Shown here in pieces: positions 8,420 to 18,970 of a DNA stretch of 64,000 nucleotides (position 1 is its first letter; the number at the start of each line of letters is the position of its first letter). The notes beneath the pieces are model-generated. The model was not told the origin of the DNA. It worked only from the letters and a program-made list of their open reading frames with translations, and made no database searches. Source of the DNA: Lachnoclostridium sp. An131. Its GTDB lineage: Bacteria; Bacillota; Clostridia; Lachnospirales; Lachnospiraceae. Made by a program: the position numbers and the translations under genes. The stretch is from NCBI RefSeq assembly GCF_002160825.1, contig NZ_NFLI01000014.1:52804-116803 (forward strand), read 5' to 3'.

Positions 8420-10558
8420 TTATTTATCTATTTTTTTACTGTTTTCTCTGGTTGCAGCAAAATCTATCCAACTATCCACACTTTTGCATATTTCATTTCC
8501 AATCTCAATTCCTATTTCCTTTCGGAGCTGCGACCTGAACCTTCCATCTAGTTCCCATGCATTTCTGCCCTTCAAATAAATATAAAAAAATGGGAACCCC
8601 AGCCTGGCTTCAGATAAAACATCTTTTATATTGGAATATTTGTAATAATCCTCTACTTTTCCATCATAATCACAGACATATGCATTTCCTGTTCCCAGAG
8701 AAAATTTAACTTTCTCAATAATATAGGATTCGACAGTTTCTTTATGGCTTTCCATCACCTTTTTTACAGCGTCAGTTACTATCGTTTTTCCTAAAACGGT
8801 TTCTATCTCAGGCCAGTCAAACTCATTTAAGGCAGCGTATGCGTCAGCCAGCACACTAAATGCATCTTGCTTTGCTTCCAATTTGCTTTTAGTAGATGCA
8901 TATATCTTTTTCCCGTTTTTGTCATTCTCCTCAATCCGCTCTTCCATATCACAGATTTGTTTTTGAACAGCTATCAATTCCTTTTCTATCTTTTCAAGGA
9001 GATTTGATATATTTTCCATAACCGCTTCGTTTATTTCCATCATTTCTGTCTGTCTTTTAATAAGCGAAACATGATAATGCTCGCCCAAAAACACTTCTCT
9101 CAAATACATACAGCAATGCTGAAGCCTCTCATTTCCAGATTCCAGAACGCTCTCTTTTACCATATGGCGATATAAAAGGCCATTCAGCCAGCTGTCATTC
9201 CATTGTATCAGATTCAAAACAGAAGCTTCTCTTGAGTAAACATTTTCTATTGCTCTCCATAACCCGCTGATGTCAGAAAAGTATGTCATTTCCTCCGTAT
9301 CAGGCTCTGGAGACTCCAGATATTCTTCTGCCAGCATTTTTACTGCCCTCTGATACAAGGCTGCAATCTTAGTGCTGCGATGATGATAATTAATCATGGA
9401 AAAAATTTTATACCGGCTATTCAGCAATTCGTCCATTTGTTGAATATTCTTGTCCGAAAAGCACACATATATTCCGGGCTCAAGTCCATCCTTCGAAACG
9501 ATTCCAAATCTAACTGTATTGATCAGCCGTTTATAAGGAACTTCGCCCCATGTCATGCCTGAATTTCTGGAATCGCGCGGAACAAAATCAAGCCGGTCCG
9601 TATCTATCGTTCCGTCTATAATATTGTGAAGCCCTATCCAAAATGCATTTTTATTTCTCACAACAGCAAAAACAAATTCAATAATCGTAAAATAATAAAG
9701 CACCTGAACGGCAGCCTCTGCACTTCTCGGGCTATTTACTGCGTCTTCCATCACCTCAGGAAACACATAATCGATAATTCTTTTAATTATTTGAAGCCCT
9801 ATCATTTCATGAAGATGTTCTTTTTCCGCAGTCTTCGTCCTAATTGCCATCTTCTCATCAATCCTCACGATGCTCTCATCATTCACATCCTTATATGAGG
9901 ATAAAATATTTAAAAATCTTTTTTGCCTTTCATTAAGCTCCTTTTCTGGGCGTTCGCGTAATTCAAAGTCAATTTCACCTAAAATCTTTTCTATCACATG
10001 GCTTTGAGGAGGATGACCAATATCATGCAGCAATCCGACAATGCGGAGCGACTGCAGCAAACATAAAAAAAGGAATCTGTTAAACCCTGTATTTAGATCA
10101 TACGGGGCATAATTTAACAGGCAATTACCACGAAATAGTGTCAAAAACTGCTTGTCTATAACCTCAACGAAATACTCCTGACTTTTACTTTTCAAAAAAT
10201 CCATTGTCTTTAAGGTTTTCTGATGGAAATCGAACAATCCCTTCCCTTTTCCAGCTTTTATATAAGCAATCACCTCTCCAAAAGCTTCTTTTGCTTTTTT
10301 CATCAACAATTCCTTCGCTGACATCCCTGAGGAGTTCATTGCAGCATTATAAAAAATATCTGATGTCAGCTGCATTGTCCCCATTGAGTGTTCAAATCTT
10401 TTCGTTCTGTTCGGCGGAAAAGTCAGATATACGGTAGAGCTCTGATTCACATCATGCAGGCGGTTAAAAAATGGGGTATTTATAATCTGCTGCTCCAATT
10501 TCGTATAATAAATCGTTCCATGTATTGTATCTACGGTCTGATAAAACTTGATATTCAC
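8420..10558 (-). CDS. SAMHD1/dGTPase-like HD-domain phosphohydrolase
   Basis: A large (about 712-residue) HD-superfamily protein. All hallmarks of the SAMHD1/dGTPase subgroup are present, numbered from the upstream ATG at 10588: RFEHSMG (H67), LLHDIGHPPQSH (H188, D189), HEMIG (H260) and DTDRLDFVPRD (D331-D334). These bind the metal and hydrolyse dNTPs to deoxynucleosides in known members. The C-terminal 300 residues include a coiled-coil-like stretch (about 520-570) and are not recognised. The start is GTG at 10558, with AGGGGGG 7 bases upstream; the ATG at 10588 overlaps the -10 box. The gene is AT-rich compared with its neighbours and sits with a small partner between MATE and dnaJ. Nucleotide depletion against phage is a possible role, not shown. 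Confidence 0.8.
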   Translation of the reverse strand: MNIKFYQTVDTIHGTIYYTKLEQQIINTPFFNRLHDVNQSSTVYLTFPPNRTKRFEHSMGTMQLTSDIFYNAAMNSSGMSAKELLMKKAKEAFGEVIAYIKAGKGKGLFDFHQKTLKTMDFLKSKSQEYFVEVIDKQFLTLFRGNCLLNYAPYDLNTGFNRFLFLCLLQSLRIVGLLHDIGHPPQSHVIEKILGEIDFELRERPEKELNERQKRFLNILSSYKDVNDESIVRIDEKMAIRTKTAEKEHLHEMIGLQIIKRIIDYVFPEVMEDAVNSPRSAEAAVQVLYYFTIIEFVFAVVRNKNAFWIGLHNIIDGTIDTDRLDFVPRDSRNSGMTWGEVPYKRLINTVRFGIVSKDGLEPGIYVCFSDKNIQQMDELLNSRYKIFSMINYHHRSTKIAALYQRAVKMLAEEYLESPEPDTEEMTYFSDISGLWRAIENVYSREASVLNLIQWNDSWLNGLLYRHMVKESVLESGNERLQHCCMYLREVFLGEHYHVSLIKRQTEMMEINEAVMENISNLLEKIEKELIAVQKQICDMEERIEENDKNGKKIYASTKSKLEAKQDAFSVLADAYAALNEFDWPEIETVLGKTIVTDAVKKVMESHKETVESYIIEKVKFSLGTGNAYVCDYDGKVEDYYKYSNIKDVLSEARLGFPFFYIYLKGRNAWELDGRFRSQLRKEIGIEIGNEICKSVDSWIDFAATRENSKKIDK

Positions 10559-10586
10559 TTGAGAGCCCCCCTTATCGTTTATTTCC

Positions 10587-10615
10587 ATTATATTACATTA
10601 TTTTAAATTATTCAA
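10587..10615 (-). promoter_or_regulatory. Promoter of the HD two-gene block
   Basis: TTGAAT (10610-10615), a 17-bp spacer and TATAAT (10587-10592) on the minus strand. Transcription would begin near 10580, so the ATG at 10588 cannot be the translation start; this supports GTG at 10558. Confidence 0.75.
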
Positions 10616-10626
10616 CATCTATATAC

Positions 10627-10672
10627 AAAAAATGAGAAGAGCAATTCCTATGAATCACTCTTCTCACTTTTT
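10627..10672 (-). terminator. Intrinsic terminator after dnaJ
   Basis: Stem TGAGAAGAG (10633-10641) with CTCTTCTCA (10658-10666). It has a T-run (TTTTTT) on the minus strand for dnaJ and CTTTTT on the plus strand. Confidence 0.8.
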
Positions 10673-10725
10673 ACAGTATCACTCCTGATAATCCCGTGTA
10701 TCCTACAGCAGAACTCTCTTCTCTC

Positions 10726-11901
10726 TTATTCGTCCAGTGCCTCTTTTACCTTGTCAAAAAAGTTCTTTTTCCCCTTTCCGGACCTGCCGCCCTTCGACGT
10801 GCCGCTCCCTGTGCCATTCACCGCGTCATCGTAAGCACGCAGAGCTTCCTTTGCCTCACGGCTTAAGTCTGTCGGCACCTGAACCACCAGCGTCACATAA
10901 TGATCGCCGCGGACATTCTTATTGCGGACAGAGGGAACGCCTTTTCCCTTCAGGCGGACACGGGTGTCTGTCTGAGTTCCCGGCTTCACATCATACTCGA
11001 CATCTCCATCCACAGTCTTAATGCGCACAGTTCCTCCCAGCGCCGCTGTCACAAAGCTGATGGGCGCGGTAGAATAAATGTTCATATCCTGACGCTGGAA
11101 AATCGGATGACGAGCCACGATGACCTCTACCAGCAGATCTCCTCTGGGGCCGCCATTTATGCCGGGCTCACCCTTGCCTCTCAGGCGCACGCTCTGGCCA
11201 TTGTCCACACCTGCGGGGATAGACACCGAAATCTTCTTCTTATTGGAAATATAACCGGTTCCATAGCAGTCCGGACATTTTTCCTTGATAATTTTACCGG
11301 TTCCATTACAGTCCGGACAGGTACGCACATTCTGCACCATGCCGAACAGAGACTGCTGGGTATAGACCACCTGGCCCTTTCCGCCGCACTTCGGACAGGT
11401 CACCGGAGAGGTCCCCGGCTTCGCGCCTGTGCCGTGACAGCTGGCACACTCATCCTTCAGGGTCAGCTCCAGCTCCTTCTCACAGCCAAATACAGCCTCT
11501 TCAAAGGTAATGCGGACCTGAGTACGGATATTCGCTCCCTGCATGGGACCATTATTCGCCCGTCTGCTGCGGCCGCCTCCAAAGAGATCACCGAAGATAT
11601 CTCCAAAGATATCTCCCATATCCGCTCCAGTGAAATCAAAGCCGCCAAAGCCGCTGCCTCCCGCTCCTCCTTCAAACGCCGCGTGACCGAACTGATCATA
11701 CTGGCGGCGCTTTTCCGGATCGCTTAAGACTGCATAGGCCTCGGACGCCTCCTTAAATTTCGCCTCCGCTTCCTTGTCGCCGGGGTTCATGTCCGGATGA
11801 TATTTTTTTGCCAGCTGGCGGTATGCCTTTTTAATCGCAGCGTCATCTGCATTTTTATCTACGCCCAGAACCTCGTAGTAATCTCTTTTCTGTTCTGCCA
11901 T
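10726..11901 (-). CDS. dnaJ: Chaperone protein DnaJ (type I Hsp40)
   Basis: A 391-residue full-length DnaJ, the co-chaperone that stimulates DnaK ATPase and delivers unfolded clients. The J domain (1-70) has the HPD motif in [11 protein letters not shown] Gly/Phe region follows ([10 protein letters not shown]). The zinc-binding domain has four CxxCxGxG repeats ([32 protein letters not shown]), and then the client-binding domains. It is the last gene of hrcA-grpE-dnaK-dnaJ, 226 bp after dnaK with a terminator hairpin in between. Confidence 0.98.
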   Translation of the reverse strand: MAEQKRDYYEVLGVDKNADDAAIKKAYRQLAKKYHPDMNPGDKEAEAKFKEASEAYAVLSDPEKRRQYDQFGHAAFEGGAGGSGFGGFDFTGADMGDIFGDIFGDLFGGGRSRRANNGPMQGANIRTQVRITFEEAVFGCEKELELTLKDECASCHGTGAKPGTSPVTCPKCGGKGQVVYTQQSLFGMVQNVRTCPDCNGTGKIIKEKCPDCYGTGYISNKKKISVSIPAGVDNGQSVRLRGKGEPGINGGPRGDLLVEVIVARHPIFQRQDMNIYSTAPISFVTAALGGTVRIKTVDGDVEYDVKPGTQTDTRVRLKGKGVPSVRNKNVRGDHYVTLVVQVPTDLSREAKEALRAYDDAVNGTGSGTSKGGRSGKGKKNFFDKVKEALDE

Positions 11902-12045
11902 TCCTTTATCTTCCTCTTTTTTTCTTTCTATCCGCGCAGCCGTACAGGCTGCTGCTCATGAAAATATGGATTCCACAGCATCAGGCTTGAAAGCCACAGG
12001 TCTTTTTATTTCCCACGCTGCAGTTTTCCCCAATAATCCCTGTCG

Positions 12046-12083
12046 CACAAAACCCAGGGAAAGCCCTCACGGGCTCCCCCTGG
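12046..12083 (-). terminator. Hairpin between dnaK and dnaJ
   Basis: Arms 12054-12066 and 12071-12083 form a GC-rich stem with a TCAC-type loop. On the minus strand it leads into GTTTTGTG. It may partly end transcription after dnaK and lower dnaJ expression. Confidence 0.65.
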
Positions 12084-12127
12084 ACATTATTGCTTCTTAT
12101 CCCGGCATTTCCATGCCGATGTTTATT

Positions 12128-14032
<1,905 letters not shown>

Positions 14033-14048
14033 TTACTGATTGCTTTAG

Positions 14049-14711
14049 TTAGTTGGCTACCTTTACCATACTGTGCCGGATTACCGTATCCTTATACATG
14101 TAACCCTTCTGGAATTCCTCGGCTACTACATTTTCACCAAGCTCCTCATCCTCCACATGCATCACTGCATTGTGGAAATTCGGGTCGAATTCCTTTCCGA
14201 CAGCCTCAATCGGCGTCACGCCCAGGTCTGTCAGGACTGTCATCAGCTGGCGGTATATCTTATCCATGCCGTCAATCACCGGATCGGCCTTCTGCTCCTC
14301 CGGGACTGCTGCAAGACCTCTTTCAAAGTTATCCACTACCGGAAGGATTTTTTCAATGACATCTCTTGCTCCCACTTCATACATATGGGATTTTTCCTTC
14401 TCGGTGCGCTTGCGGAAGTTATCAAATTCTGCCATCTGCCGCTTCACGCGGTCCTCCAGCTCTTCGATTTTCTCTTCCCATTTTTCCTTTTTCTTTTTCT
14501 TTCTCATTTTCTCCGGCTCCTCTTTGGCTTCCTCCGGCTGGCCCTCTGCTGCCGTCTCCCTGGATTCCGCCTCGCCTTCGGCGTTTTGCTCTCCGGAAGC
14601 CTCCTCCGTCTTCACGGTCTCTTCCTGGTCCGCGCTTTCCTGCGTTTCAAAAGCTTCCTCGCCTTCCGGCTTCTCTTCCCGGATATCTTCCTGCTTCATT
14701 TCCTTTTCCAC
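14049..14711 (-). CDS. grpE: Nucleotide exchange factor GrpE
   Basis: A 220-residue GrpE, which releases ADP from DnaK. The first 80 residues are acidic and disordered (Glu-rich). A long coiled coil follows (about 80-130, MRKKKKKEKWEEKIEELEDR then VKRQMAEFDNFRKRTEKEK) and then the compact beta domain with the family motif near the end (VVAEEFQKGYMYKDTVIRHS in two parts). The start is GTG at 14711 after AAAGGGG; an ATG 4 codons later is the alternative. It lies 20 bp after hrcA. Confidence 0.96.
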   Translation of the reverse strand: MEKEMKQEDIREEKPEGEEAFETQESADQEETVKTEEASGEQNAEGEAESRETAAEGQPEEAKEEPEKMRKKKKKEKWEEKIEELEDRVKRQMAEFDNFRKRTEKEKSHMYEVGARDVIEKILPVVDNFERGLAAVPEEQKADPVIDGMDKIYRQLMTVLTDLGVTPIEAVGKEFDPNFHNAVMHVEDEELGENVVAEEFQKGYMYKDTVIRHSMVKVAN

Positions 14712-14731
14712 GGGTCGATGCCCCTTTCTGT

Positions 14732-15766
14732 CTAGTTCTGTTTTTTGTTATAAATTGCATCCAGCTGATCCGTCAGCGTCTTCAGCGTCTTCAATACATT
14801 CTCGTAATCCATCCGCTTCGGACCTACGATGCCAATCGTCCCCTGAAGCCCATCGCCCAGCTCATAGGTGGCTGTGACTACGCTGCAGTCTTTCATGGCC
14901 TGTATCGGCGACTCCTGTCCGATGTACACCTGAATGCCTTTGTTTTCGCTGTTTTCCAGGGTCTGGTTCACCAAATCGGTGAGCTCCTGTTTTTCCTCAA
15001 AGGTGCTGATGATTTCGCTGGCCTTTCCCTTATCGGAAAGCTCCGGATACCGGAAAATGTTCGTGGCTCCCGAGGTATAAATCTTGACCTCGTCCTCTGC
15101 GTGAATCACCTCCGCCACCGCATCGATCACGCTCGCCACCAGCTCACTGTGTATGCCCGCCTGCTGCTTCAGGCTCTGAATCATGGCCAGATTAATTTCC
15201 TCTATCGAGAGGCCGTTCAGCACGCTGTTCAGCAGGATATTGAGCTTCAGCACCGTCTCCTGATCCAGCTCCTCCGTCACATCGATGATCTTGTTTCTGA
15301 CAAGGTTTCCATCTATCATAATGACGGCCAGAATCTGTGTGGAGTTCACTTTGGAAAGCTGTATGAATTTCAGCTTATTTCCCTTCAGTGCCGGTGCGGA
15401 AACAAGCGTCGCATAATTCGTATTCGCCGCAAGAACCTTCACCACCTGCTGAAGCATCTGTTCCAGCTTGTCGGTACGTTCCAGCATCAGATCCTTGAAT
15501 TCCTGAACCTCCTGATCCTTACTCTCCAGGATGTGGTCCACGTACAGGCGGTATCCTTTATCAGAAGGAATTCTGCCTGCCGAGGTATGGGGCTGTATAA
15601 TGTAACCCATTTCCTCCAGATCGGACATCTCATTGCGGATCGTGGCAGAGCTCAGATTCAAATCTGAATATTTGGAAATCGTTCTGGAACCCACAGGCTC
15701 GCCTGTCTCCATATAGGTGCGGATGATCGCATACAAAATCTTCTGCTTTCTCTCATCCAGTTCCAT
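14732..15766 (-). CDS. hrcA: Heat-inducible transcription repressor HrcA
   Basis: A 344-residue HrcA with an N-terminal winged-helix domain (SSATIRNEMSDLEEMGYI recognition region) and a C-terminal GAF-like regulatory domain. It binds the CIRCE operator as a dimer and needs GroEL to stay active, so heat shock relieves repression. I start at ATG 15766, directly after AAGGAGGTGGCAGC; the upstream open frame to 15805 only reads through the leader. First gene of hrcA-grpE-dnaK-dnaJ with its own operator just upstream, so it regulates itself. Confidence 0.98.
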   Translation of the reverse strand: MELDERKQKILYAIIRTYMETGEPVGSRTISKYSDLNLSSATIRNEMSDLEEMGYIIQPHTSAGRIPSDKGYRLYVDHILESKDQEVQEFKDLMLERTDKLEQMLQQVVKVLAANTNYATLVSAPALKGNKLKFIQLSKVNSTQILAVIMIDGNLVRNKIIDVTEELDQETVLKLNILLNSVLNGLSIEEINLAMIQSLKQQAGIHSELVASVIDAVAEVIHAEDEVKIYTSGATNIFRYPELSDKGKASEIISTFEEKQELTDLVNQTLENSENKGIQVYIGQESPIQAMKDCSVVTATYELGDGLQGTIGIVGPKRMDYENVLKTLKTLTDQLDAIYNKKQN

Positions 15767-15798
15767 GCTGCCACCTCCTTTTGCTTCTCTGTTTCCTA

Positions 15799-15825
15799 TT
15801 AGCACTCGGCCCTTCTGAGTGCTAA
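15799..15825 (-). promoter_or_regulatory. CIRCE operator
   Basis: The exact consensus TTAGCACTC-N9-GAGTGCTAA, between the hrcA promoter and start codon. It is the HrcA binding site for the hrcA operon. No CIRCE copy lies upstream of clpB. Confidence 0.98.
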
Positions 15826-15829
15826 CATT

Positions 15830-15858
15830 AAAATATCACTACACCCTTTGTTTGTCAA
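15830..15858 (-). promoter_or_regulatory. hrcA operon promoter
   Basis: TTGACA (15853-15858), a 17-bp spacer and TATTTT (15830-15835) on the minus strand. The start of transcription falls inside CIRCE, as expected for HrcA repression. Confidence 0.85.
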
Positions 15859-15929
15859 CCCCGTTTCGCATTTTTTTTATATTTCATCCTTTGTTTATAT
15901 TTTTCATTTTATTTTTAGAAAAAAACCTC

Positions 15930-15958
15930 TTGCATTTTGAAATTAATAGTGATATATG
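15930..15958 (+). promoter_or_regulatory. Probable clpB promoter
   Basis: TTGCAT (15930-15935), a 17-bp spacer and TATATG (15953-15958). This would give a leader of about 150 nt that begins just before the terminator hairpin at 15975. A lone TATAAT at 16091 has no -35 partner. Confidence 0.5.
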
Positions 15959-15974
15959 TAAATAGTGAAAAGAA

Positions 15975-16025
15975 CAAGGCCCTGTATCAGATAAGAGAGA
16001 TGTCTGGTACCGGGTCTTGCTTTTT
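15975..16025 (+). terminator. Intrinsic terminator in the clpB leader
   Basis: Arms 15975-15991 and 16003-16019 form a 17-bp stem with one mismatch and an 11-nt loop, followed by CTTTTT. No gene lies upstream on this strand, so it either attenuates clpB or ends a short RNA of about 60 nt. Confidence 0.75.
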
Positions 16026-16116
16026 ATATTTCCTGTAAACGGCAGCTGGTATTCGTACCGGGCTGACCAGGCTTCAGGAGAAAAACGCTATATAATATAA
16101 GGAAGGAGTCAGATTT

Positions 16117-18699
16117 ATGAATTTTACGAAATTTACGCAGAAGTCTATTCAGGCTGTAAACGATCTGGAAAAGCTGGCCTATGAGTACGGCAACCAGGAA
16201 ATCGAGCAGGAACACCTTCTGATGAGTCTGCTCCGTCAGGAAGACAGCCTGATTTTGAAGCTGATCGCCAAGATGGGCATCGATCAGAACCTTTTCATGA
16301 ACGGAGTGGAACAGGCTTTAAATAAGAGGGTCAAGGTATCGGGCGGCCAGCCCTACGTGGGCCAGTACTTAAATAAGGTACTGGTAAACGCTGAGGATGT
16401 GGCAAAGCGCATGAGAGATGAATATGTCTCCGTCGAGCATCTGTTTATTTCCATGCTGAACGATCCCAGCCCCTCCATCAAGGAGCTGTTCCGGGAGTAC
16501 GGAATCACAAAGGACAAATTTCTGCAGGCATTGTCCACGGTCCGCGGCAATCAGCGCGTGACCAGCGATAATCCGGAGGCTACCTACGACACATTAAATA
16601 AGTACGGTTCCGATCTGGTAGAGCGTGCCAGAGAGCAGAAGCTTGACCCAGTCATCGGGCGCGATTCGGAAATCCGCAATGTCATCCGGATCCTGTCACG
16701 TAAGACCAAAAACAATCCTGTGCTGATCGGTGAGCCCGGCGTCGGCAAAACCGCCGTAGTGGAAGGCCTGGCCCAGCGGATTGTCCGGGGCGATGTGCCC
16801 GAAGGCCTGAAGGATAAGAAAATCTTCTCCCTGGATATGGGCGCTCTCGTAGCAGGAGCCAAATATCGGGGCGAATTCGAGGAACGCCTGAAGGCTGTGC
16901 TGGAGGAAGTTCGCAAGAGCGAAGGACAGATCATTCTGTTTATCGATGAGCTGCATCTGATTGTGGGCGCAGGCAAAACGGATGGGGCCATGGATGCCGG
17001 CAATATGCTCAAGCCCATGCTTGCAAGGGGCGAGCTTCACTGCATCGGCGCCACCACGCTGGATGAGTACCGCCAGTACATTGAAAAGGACGCGGCTCTT
17101 GAACGCCGTTTCCAGCCTGTCATGGTTGACGAGCCTACCGTGGAGGATACGATTTCCATTCTCCGTGGACTGAAAGAACGCTACGAGGTGTTCCACGGCG
17201 TGAAGATTACGGACGCGGCGCTGGTAGCTGCCGCCACGCTCTCCCACCGCTACATTTCTGACCGGTTCCTGCCGGATAAGGCCATCGACCTGGTGGATGA
17301 GGCCTGCGCTCTGATTAAGACGGAGCTGGATTCCATGCCCACCGAGCTGGACGAGCTGAGGCGGAAAATCATGCAGCTGGAGATCGAGGAGGCTGCCCTG
17401 AAGAAGGAGACGGACCACTTAAGCCAGGAGCGGCTGGAGCATCTCCAGAGAGAGCTGGCAGAGCTGCGCGACGAATTCAACGCAAAGAAAGCTCAGTGGG
17501 ACAACGAAAAGACCTCTGTGGAGCGTCTGCAGAAGCTGCGTGAGGAAATCGAGGACATCAACAAGCAGATTCAGACCGCCCAGCAGAATTACGACCTGAA
17601 CAAGGCCGCCGAGCTGCAGTACGGCCGCCTGCCCCAGCTGCAGAAGGAGCTGGCGCAGGAAGAGGAGGCCATCGGCAAGGAAGACCTTTCCCTGGTTCAT
17701 GAGGCTGTGACAGAGGATGAGATTGCCCGCATCGTCTCCCGCTGGACCGGTATTCCGGTGGCAAAGCTGACCGAGAGCGAGCGGAACAAGACCCTCCACC
17801 TGGACGACGAGCTCCATAAACGGGTCATCGGCCAGGATGAGGCGGTAACTCTTGTTTCCGAGGCCATCATCCGTTCCAAGGCCGGCATCAAGGATCCGAC
17901 GAAGCCCATTGGTTCTTTCCTGTTCCTGGGACCCACCGGTGTAGGCAAAACCGAGCTTGCGAAGGCGCTGGCTGCCAGCCTGTTCGACGACGAGCAGAAT
18001 ATGGTGCGGATCGATATGAGCGAATACATGGAGAAATATTCCGTATCAAGGCTGATCGGAGCGCCGCCCGGATATGTGGGCTACGAGGAGGGCGGCCAGC
18101 TGACCGAGGCTGTCCGCAGAAAGCCTTACTCCGTCGTACTGTTTGATGAGATTGAAAAGGCCCACCCGGACGTATTCAACGTGCTGCTGCAGGTGCTGGA
18201 CGACGGACGAATCACCGATTCCCAGGGCCGGACCGTGGACTTCAAGAACACGATCCTGATTATGACCTCCAATATCGGTTCCTCCTACCTGCTGGACGGC
18301 ATCGACGCAGACGGCAATATCACGCCGCAGGCCCAGGAGCTGGTTATGAACGACCTTCGGAACCATTTCCGTCCGGAGTTCCTGAACCGGCTGGATGAGA
18401 CCATTCTCTTCAAGCCTCTGACCAAGAGCAACATTGCTTCAATCATCGACCTGCTGCTGGCGGAGCTGAACGGCCGTCTGGCAGAGCGTGAGCTGCAGAT
18501 TGAGCTCACCGCTGACGCCAAGGCCTTTATCGCAGACCACGGCTTCGACCCGGTATACGGAGCGCGGCCGCTGAAGCGGTATATGCAGAAATATGTAGAG
18601 ACGCTGGCTGCAAGGCTGATTCTGGCCGGAGACATCTCTACCGGCGAAACGATTGTCATCGATGTGAACGGCGATAAGCTGGAGGCAAGGGTGAAATAA
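16117..18699 (+). CDS. clpB: ATP-dependent disaggregase ClpB (Hsp100)
   Basis: An 860-residue ClpB that threads proteins out of aggregates with DnaK/DnaJ. It has the Clp N-terminal domain (1-145), the first AAA+ module with Walker A GEPGVGKT (205-212), and the long middle coiled coil (about 400-530), which marks ClpB rather than ClpA/C and contacts DnaK. The second AAA+ module has GPTGVGKT near 605 and the sensor/arginine region near the end. ATG follows a GGAAGGAG site. It is divergent from hrcA; only the leader terminator suggests its regulation. Confidence 0.98.
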   Translation: MNFTKFTQKSIQAVNDLEKLAYEYGNQEIEQEHLLMSLLRQEDSLILKLIAKMGIDQNLFMNGVEQALNKRVKVSGGQPYVGQYLNKVLVNAEDVAKRMRDEYVSVEHLFISMLNDPSPSIKELFREYGITKDKFLQALSTVRGNQRVTSDNPEATYDTLNKYGSDLVERAREQKLDPVIGRDSEIRNVIRILSRKTKNNPVLIGEPGVGKTAVVEGLAQRIVRGDVPEGLKDKKIFSLDMGALVAGAKYRGEFEERLKAVLEEVRKSEGQIILFIDELHLIVGAGKTDGAMDAGNMLKPMLARGELHCIGATTLDEYRQYIEKDAALERRFQPVMVDEPTVEDTISILRGLKERYEVFHGVKITDAALVAAATLSHRYISDRFLPDKAIDLVDEACALIKTELDSMPTELDELRRKIMQLEIEEAALKKETDHLSQERLEHLQRELAELRDEFNAKKAQWDNEKTSVERLQKLREEIEDINKQIQTAQQNYDLNKAAELQYGRLPQLQKELAQEEEAIGKEDLSLVHEAVTEDEIARIVSRWTGIPVAKLTESERNKTLHLDDELHKRVIGQDEAVTLVSEAIIRSKAGIKDPTKPIGSFLFLGPTGVGKTELAKALAASLFDDEQNMVRIDMSEYMEKYSVSRLIGAPPGYVGYEEGGQLTEAVRRKPYSVVLFDEIEKAHPDVFNVLLQVLDDGRITDSQGRTVDFKNTILIMTSNIGSSYLLDGIDADGNITPQAQELVMNDLRNHFRPEFLNRLDETILFKPLTKSNIASIIDLLLAELNGRLAERELQIELTADAKAFIADHGFDPVYGARPLKRYMQKYVETLAARLILAGDISTGETIVIDVNGDKLEARVK

Positions 18700-18716
18700 A
18701 TATTTTCGTATGTTAT

Positions 18717-18778
18717 AGAAGGGAGTGTCGCAAAATCATCAATAACGGATGATTGAGTGGCACTCCCTTTCTATTTTT
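18717..18778 (+). terminator. clpB terminator
   Basis: AGAAGGGAGTG (18717-18727) pairs with CACTCCCTTTCT (18761-18772), and an inner AATCATC/GATGATT pairing extends it. A T-rich tract follows. Confidence 0.85.
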
Positions 18779-18970
18779 AAGCATAAAAGTGGAGCTGCTG
18801 CTCCAGTAGATTATTTATCTACTTTTGCAACAGCCCCCTTTATTTTATTGCCTGACAGTTCCCGTTTTCTCTATTGTTTCTTAATTCGCGGACTGCTCCT
18901 GAAGCTGTTTTTTCAGTTCTGCAATCTCGCGGTAGATTTCTTCCAGCCAAGGGTAATCCTGACTAATCTC

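Noticed and set aside
16091..16096. TATAAT directly upstream of clpB as its promoter
   Set aside because: No -35 box at a usable distance, and the leader would be only about 13 nt, overlapping the ribosome-binding site.
18721..18735. GTGTCGCAA after clpB, which recurs at the right window edge
   Set aside because: A nine-base match alone is likely by chance. After clpB it is part of a terminator stem, and no insertion-sequence structure is present.
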